Part shown: one piece after another, positions 37,833 to 41,378 of the stretch
How the letters are laid out: the number at the start of each line of letters is the position of its first letter
Position numbering within the stretch: position 1 is the stretch's first letter
Virus record (IMG/VR): IMGVR_UViG_3300013108_000213
Coordinates: 1-41,378 of that record
DNA: 41,378 bases
Reading direction: 5' to 3' (one strand)
DNA from: a virus
Program-made: the position numbers and the translations under genes
Notes under the pieces: generated by a model
What the model was told of the DNA's origin: nothing
The model's database searches: none
What the model saw: only the letters and a program-made list of their open reading frames with translations

Positions 37833-38195
37833 ATGAAAGACTATTATAAAGATGTGTACAAAATGAAAGATGTTTTACTTATGAGTACGCAAGGTGAAAA
37901 AGCTATGATGGAAGGTATGCCTTTTTTAACAATGGCACATATTGATACAGGAGAGATGATATGGCAATTAGCAACTCCTGATTATAATATAAATCCATTT
38001 GGTAAGTTAGTTCGTACTCCTGCTCGTATTTTAAATACTGGGCAGATTTTAACGCATAATAAATATTATCATGGTTTCTTTATTGCCATGAGATGTAGTG
38101 AGGAATTTTATAAATCAAAAGAATGGTTTATGAAAGAATATAACGTAACGGATGAAAAACATTATGCGAGAACACATATGCCTAAATGGGCTTAA
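37833..38195 (+). CDS. Hypothetical protein inside the fibre cluster
   Basis: A 120-residue basic protein (MKDYYKDVYKMKDVLLMST...) with aromatic-rich segments (HNKYYHGFFIAMRCSEEFYKSKEWF) and no fibre repeats. AAAGGAG precedes the ATG. It is unlike its neighbours and may be an assembly chaperone, an enzyme or a small adhesin partner. No family is recognised. Confidence 0.68.
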   Translation: MKDYYKDVYKMKDVLLMSTQGEKAMMEGMPFLTMAHIDTGEMIWQLATPDYNINPFGKLVRTPARILNTGQILTHNKYYHGFFIAMRCSEEFYKSKEWFMKEYNVTDEKHYARTHMPKWA

Positions 38196-38256
38196 CAAAA
38201 AAAGGAACTGTATAATATATAGTTGATTTTAGTAACTAATATTTTATTGACATATT

Positions 38257-38940
38257 ATGGCGAATATAATAAAACTGAAAAGAAGTGAAACAGCAGGGTC
38301 TGTACCCGCCTCTGGTGATTTAGAGGTTGGTGAGATTTGTATTAATATTGCTGATGGAATCTTCTATACTAAAAATGCAAGTGGAAATATTGTAACAGTT
38401 TCAGATAAAACGACAGGACAGGCAGAGTTAGAACTAACATCTACGGATGCTGGTTCCTCTGCCGGGCCTGGTTTAGATTTATTTAGAAATTCTTTTTCTC
38501 CATTCGCTTCGGATGAATTGGGCAAAATTGATTTCTCTGGTGAGAACGATAATAGTGATAAAAAAGTATTTGCAAAACTTGTTAGTAAAATAAATGATGC
38601 AACGAATACGACTGAAGTAGGTGAGTTAGAAATTCACGTTATAAATTCTGGTACTGTTGAAAATGTAGCTACAATTAAATCTGATGGTATACATCTTTCA
38701 ACTGGTAAAGGAGTATTTTTTGCTGATGGTACTTCAATGCTTACTACAGAAGGTTTAGGTAGTAGTGGTGAACACACACATACTGCACTTGCGGTTGATG
38801 GAACAGTTGTACAAACATCCGAAACTGAGGGTCATTCACATACTTTACTCAGTATAGATGGAACAGTTAGTGAAACATCTACAGCGGGTCAACAACTAAC
38901 AACTTCTCATGCAGTAGTAATGTCAATAGCATTAGGATAA
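38257..38940 (+). CDS. Tail fibre protein E
   Basis: A 227-residue fibre. The N-terminal module (IIKLKRSETAGSVPASGDLEVGEICINIADGIFYTKNASG) is the widespread phage fibre start (KR...P..L..GE). A beta region, a triple-helix-like ADGTSMLTTEGL and two HTH.../HSHT repeats (GEHTHTALAVDGT, GHSHTLLSIDGT) lead to a terminal MSIALG tag like that of the 36042 protein. No clear Shine-Dalgarno precedes the ATG, unlike the other fibre genes. Confidence 0.78.
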   Translation: MANIIKLKRSETAGSVPASGDLEVGEICINIADGIFYTKNASGNIVTVSDKTTGQAELELTSTDAGSSAGPGLDLFRNSFSPFASDELGKIDFSGENDNSDKKVFAKLVSKINDATNTTEVGELEIHVINSGTVENVATIKSDGIHLSTGKGVFFADGTSMLTTEGLGSSGEHTHTALAVDGTVVQTSETEGHSHTLLSIDGTVSETSTAGQQLTTSHAVVMSIALG

Positions 38941-38946
38941 ACAATT

Positions 38947-39492
38947 ATGGCATCAACAATATGGAATCAAAATTTAAACGCTGGTGAAGAATGGATAGCA
39001 TCACTTGTACTTGCTGATGCTAATGGAGTAGCACGTAGTTTGAGAGGTTGTGGGTTTGAATCACAAATTAGGAGACATTATAAATCTGCTGAAGCAAAGA
39101 CAACGATTGATGTTACTATTCTAGATGCTGTAGCGGGAAGTATGCAAGTAAAATTAACAGAAGCTCAAACTACTTCTTTAAAAGACGGAAGATATATTTA
39201 TGATATAGAAATGTTTAATGCACCTACATTAACGGTTACGAATCAATCAGGTATATTTGTAGTTGATGAAATAATTACAGGTGGAACATCTGGAGCAACT
39301 GGTACGGTACTTAAACATGAAAACGGTGTAGTAACTTATGCTAGATCACTTGGAACATTTCATCTAGACGAAGTAATAACTGGTGATAGTGGAAATGCAT
39401 ATACTGCTACTATTTCTAGTGCAAATCTTTTAGGAAGGAAAGAAAGAATTATAGAAGGTACAATAGAAATGCGACCAGAGGTAACAAGATGA
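38947..39492 (+). CDS. Virion-associated protein with fibre-type N-terminal domain
   Basis: A 181-residue protein. The first 90 residues (NQNLNAGEEWIASLVLADANGVARSLRG ... GSMQVKLTEAQTTSLKDGRYIYDIEM) resemble the BppU/baseplate-attachment type of domain used by many phage fibres. Two repeated beta units follow (VDEIITGGTSGATGTVLKHENG and LDEVITGDSGNAYTATIS). Its stop overlaps the next start (ATGA). It probably connects the following small protein or fibre F to the virion. Confidence 0.7.
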   Translation: MASTIWNQNLNAGEEWIASLVLADANGVARSLRGCGFESQIRRHYKSAEAKTTIDVTILDAVAGSMQVKLTEAQTTSLKDGRYIYDIEMFNAPTLTVTNQSGIFVVDEIITGGTSGATGTVLKHENGVVTYARSLGTFHLDEVITGDSGNAYTATISSANLLGRKERIIEGTIEMRPEVTR

Positions 39493-39755
39493 TTAAAGTA
39501 ATGTCAAATACGTCAACAAACCCTGTAGTTTTTTCAAGTCCAACTCAAGGTGGACTACAAGTACCAGCAATTCCGCCTGCGACTACTACGGCAGTACAAA
39601 TGACTGTTGATCCTCAAGAGTGGATGACACAATTAGGTGATGTTGATGCTACAGGTTTAAATGATAATGATGTTCTGGTTTACGATCAACTTACTGGTAA
39701 ATTTAAACCAGTAGACGCTGAAGTAATTAACAATAATGATGGTGGTACATGGTAA
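39489..39755 (+). CDS. Short protein ending in the DGGTW tag
   Basis: An 88-residue protein with a Thr/Pro-rich N-terminal half and LGDVDATGLNDNDVLVYDQLTGKFKPVDA, the typical fibre motif for a short repeat, before a terminal NNNDGGTW. The same DGGTW ends the fibre at 39886. GAGGT precedes the ATG, which overlaps the upstream stop (ATGA). It is probably a small virion protein. Confidence 0.7.
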   Translation: MIKVMSNTSTNPVVFSSPTQGGLQVPAIPPATTTAVQMTVDPQEWMTQLGDVDATGLNDNDVLVYDQLTGKFKPVDAEVINNNDGGTW

Positions 39756-39885
39756 AAGAAATTAAAACTTTGTTTGATAGTTAAAAAATCAATGAACATA
39801 TTAAAGATATGAATTACATTATATAAGAATATTATGTTGACAATGAATTAATTGAAATCATTAACATTTTTTTAAGGAATAAAAA

Positions 39886-41112
39886 ATGGCTAATAATATA
39901 CAAATCAAAAGAAAAGGTGATACCTCCGCACCAACTGGATTACTTGCTGGTGAACTTGCATGGTCGGATAACAATGCAGTTGCTGGTAATGGTGGTTCAG
40001 CTGGTTTCTTGTACATTGGTGATCTCACCACAGGTACAGCAGTTAACCGAAAAATCGGTGGCCCAGGTTGGGGATTAGAATTGTTGGACAATTCTGCTCT
40101 TACTGGTAGTCCTACTGCTACAACGCAGAGTCAGTCTGATAACTCTACGAAACTTGCTACAACTGCATATGTTGATTTAGCAGTTGCTAATGCACAGATT
40201 GACTTCCTGAATGACATTGGAGATGTTTCTATTTCTGGTGCTGCTGATGGAGATATGTTGCTTTTCAATTCCGCTACTGGTAATAACTGGGAAAACAAAG
40301 CAATGTCTGGTCATGTATCTATTGGTGCAGATGGTGCTACGGTTGTTAGTGATGTTGCTGCTAACGCTGTTGCTCTTGGTTCTCAGACAACTGGTGCGTA
40401 TGTTGCTACCATTACTGGTGGTGATAACATAGACGTTACAGGTAGTGGTGGTGAGTCTGCTGCTACAACGATTGCATTGAGTTCAAACGTAACAATCGCT
40501 GGTAACTTGGTTGTTAACGGTGCTACAACTACAGTTGATTCCACAACGGTAAGCGTTGCTGATCCTATTTTTGTAATGGGTGAAGCGGGTGGTTCTGATG
40601 ACGGAAAAGATCGTGGTATTGAATTCAATTACTATGATGGTTCTGCCAAGACAGGTTATTTTGGTTGGGATAATAGTGCTGATGCATTTACATTTATCGC
40701 TGATGCGACAAATAATGCTGAAGTATTTAGTGGTTCTGCTGGTAATGTTGCTTTCGGTAACATCGCTGGTACGTTAACAACCGCTTCACAACCGAACATT
40801 ACTGGTGTTGGTACAATCGGAACTGGTGTTTGGAACGGTACAGCAGTTGCTCCTCTATACGGTGGTACAGGTGGAGATTCTTCATCTGCTACTGGTGTTG
40901 CAGTTGTAACTGGTGGAACATGGTCATACGAAAGTAATCTTGACGTTGGAGTTGGTGGTACTGGACTTTCAACTGTTGCTACAGACGGAATCCTCTTGGG
41001 TGCCGGCGCTGGTAACATGACAGTTCTATCTCCTGGCTCTGAAGGACAAATGATGCGTATCGTATCTGGAAGTCCTGTATGGTCTAATAGCTTAGATGGT
41101 GGTACTTGGTAA
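39886..41112 (+). CDS. Tail fibre protein F
   Basis: A 408-residue fibre. The N-terminal module (IQIKRKGDTSAPTGLLAGELAWSDN) is related to that of fibre E. Typical fibre phrases follow: SDNSTKLATTAYVDLAVANAQ, FLNDIGDVSISGAADGDMLLFNSATGNNW, then VNGATTTVDSTTVSVADPIFVMG, a beta domain (IEFNYYDGSAKTGYFGW) and Gly-rich repeats (PLYGGTGG, VGVGGTGLS) before the DGGTW end. It is the last fibre gene in the window and is closed by a strong terminator. AAGGAAT precedes the ATG. Confidence 0.82.
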   Translation: MANNIQIKRKGDTSAPTGLLAGELAWSDNNAVAGNGGSAGFLYIGDLTTGTAVNRKIGGPGWGLELLDNSALTGSPTATTQSQSDNSTKLATTAYVDLAVANAQIDFLNDIGDVSISGAADGDMLLFNSATGNNWENKAMSGHVSIGADGATVVSDVAANAVALGSQTTGAYVATITGGDNIDVTGSGGESAATTIALSSNVTIAGNLVVNGATTTVDSTTVSVADPIFVMGEAGGSDDGKDRGIEFNYYDGSAKTGYFGWDNSADAFTFIADATNNAEVFSGSAGNVAFGNIAGTLTTASQPNITGVGTIGTGVWNGTAVAPLYGGTGGDSSSATGVAVVTGGTWSYESNLDVGVGGTGLSTVATDGILLGAGAGNMTVLSPGSEGQMMRIVSGSPVWSNSLDGGTW

Positions 41113-41150
41113 GATTAGTTTTAATCTAACGGAGTACAGAGTTTGACTGA

Positions 41151-41187
41151 AAGGGGATAAGGGTTATTCCTTATCCCCTTTTTTTTT
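41151..41187 (+). terminator. Strong intrinsic terminator after the fibre cluster
   Basis: A 12-base perfect stem (AAGGGGATAAGG 41151-41162, CCTTATCCCCTT 41169-41180) with a six-base loop and a run of nine Ts. It ends the fibre region transcript. A smaller hairpin (AGATTA/TAATCT) lies just after the fibre F stop. Confidence 0.92.
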
Positions 41188-41191
41188 CCAG

Positions 41192-41199
41192 TATAAATA
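41192..41199 (+). promoter_or_regulatory. T4-type late promoter
   Basis: TATAAATA immediately after the terminator and 18 bases before the ATG at 41218, starting a new late unit. Confidence 0.78.
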
Positions 41200-41217
41200 T
41201 AACTAGGTAGGTGAAGA

Positions 41218-41378
41218 ATGGAATTCGACCAAACCGCAGACCTAATTGAAAAGTTAGGTATGCCGATTGTTGGTTTATTATTGGTAGGGTGGGGTTTCTG
41301 GAAAGTTGTTAAGTGGTTACAAGAATCTATGACAGGAAAAATAAGTTATCAAACGGATATACTTATACAACTTATAGA
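41218..41378 (+). CDS. Small membrane protein, possible holin, cut by window edge
   Basis: The first 53 residues are visible: an acidic N-terminus (MEFDQTADLIEKLG), one membrane helix (MPIVGLLLVGWGFWKVV), then an amphipathic polar stretch (KWLQESMTGKISYQ). This plan resembles small phage holins of the BhlA/UviB-like type. It has its own late promoter, and GGTGAAG precedes the ATG. The 3' end is outside the window, so length and identity are open. Confidence 0.6.
   Translation, partial: MEFDQTADLIEKLGMPIVGLLLVGWGFWKVVKWLQESMTGKISYQTDILIQLI

Noticed and set aside
39836-39866. TTGACA followed by TAACAT before fibre F
   Set aside because: Spacing of 19 bases is poor and the region is late; not called as a promoter.
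1-41378. CRISPR arrays, insertion sequences, integrase or attachment sites, tRNA genes
   Set aside because: None were seen on reading both strands; repeated sequence is confined to fibre/MORN coding repeats and the early-region element.

Overview
This window is part of the genome of a T4-like, contractile-tailed marine phage, probably a relative of the myoviruses of cyanobacteria or SAR11. The evidence is the order of T4-type baseplate genes (25, 6, a probable 7, 8), repeated T4-type late promoter boxes (TATAAATA), densely packed genes with ATGA/TAATG stop-start overlaps, A+T-rich DNA, and the many 2-oxoglutarate/Fe(II) oxygenases and auxiliary metabolic genes typical of this group. No photosystem gene, tRNA, integrase, insertion sequence or CRISPR array was seen, and the host cannot be named.

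Layout. (1) 1-4088, plus strand: a metabolic block with the 3' end of purC, a tiny membrane peptide, three 2OG-Fe(II) oxygenases, a short coiled-coil protein, a pterin carbinolamine dehydratase-like protein, a NifU/Nfu-type Fe-S scaffold domain, a single cyclic-nucleotide-binding domain and a short 5-formyltetrahydrofolate cyclo-ligase. (2) 4082-9246, minus strand: an early-type region of about twenty small genes, several missed by a 60-codon cutoff. It reads from two near-identical sigma70-like promoters (TTGACA-N17-TAAGCT) and contains a 370-base gap that looks like a structured RNA. A 39-base element occurs near both ends of this region. (3) 9287-9927, plus strand: two tiny genes closed by a strong terminator. 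(4) 9930-11406, minus strand: a late operon with an M15-type peptidase (probable endolysin), a methyltransferase and two small proteins. It diverges from a plus-strand late gene carrying the COQ4 metal motif. (5) 11474-23516, plus strand: a small basic protein, then baseplate proteins gp25, gp6, a gp7-like protein, gp8 and a giant 1792-residue structural protein. (6) 23509-41112, plus strand: a long tail-fibre/adhesin region. Modular fibre proteins alternate with three 2OG-Fe(II) oxygenases and a radical SAM/SPASM enzyme. The window ends in a probable small membrane protein (possible holin).

Most interesting inference. The fibre region looks as if it encodes its own post-translational modification machinery: a complete seven-cysteine SPASM radical SAM enzyme, three oxygenases, and a fibre-like protein ending in a Cys-x-Cys tail (8 Cys in the last 17 residues). 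Other leads are the minus-strand structured RNA, where every wobble position in five hairpins pairs only in the minus-strand transcript; a phage protein with the HDxxH-x11-E signature of COQ4 and a predicted leaderless late mRNA; shared C-terminal tags on separate fibre proteins; and a folate/pterin/purine/Fe-S auxiliary cluster with a possible cyclic-nucleotide sink.
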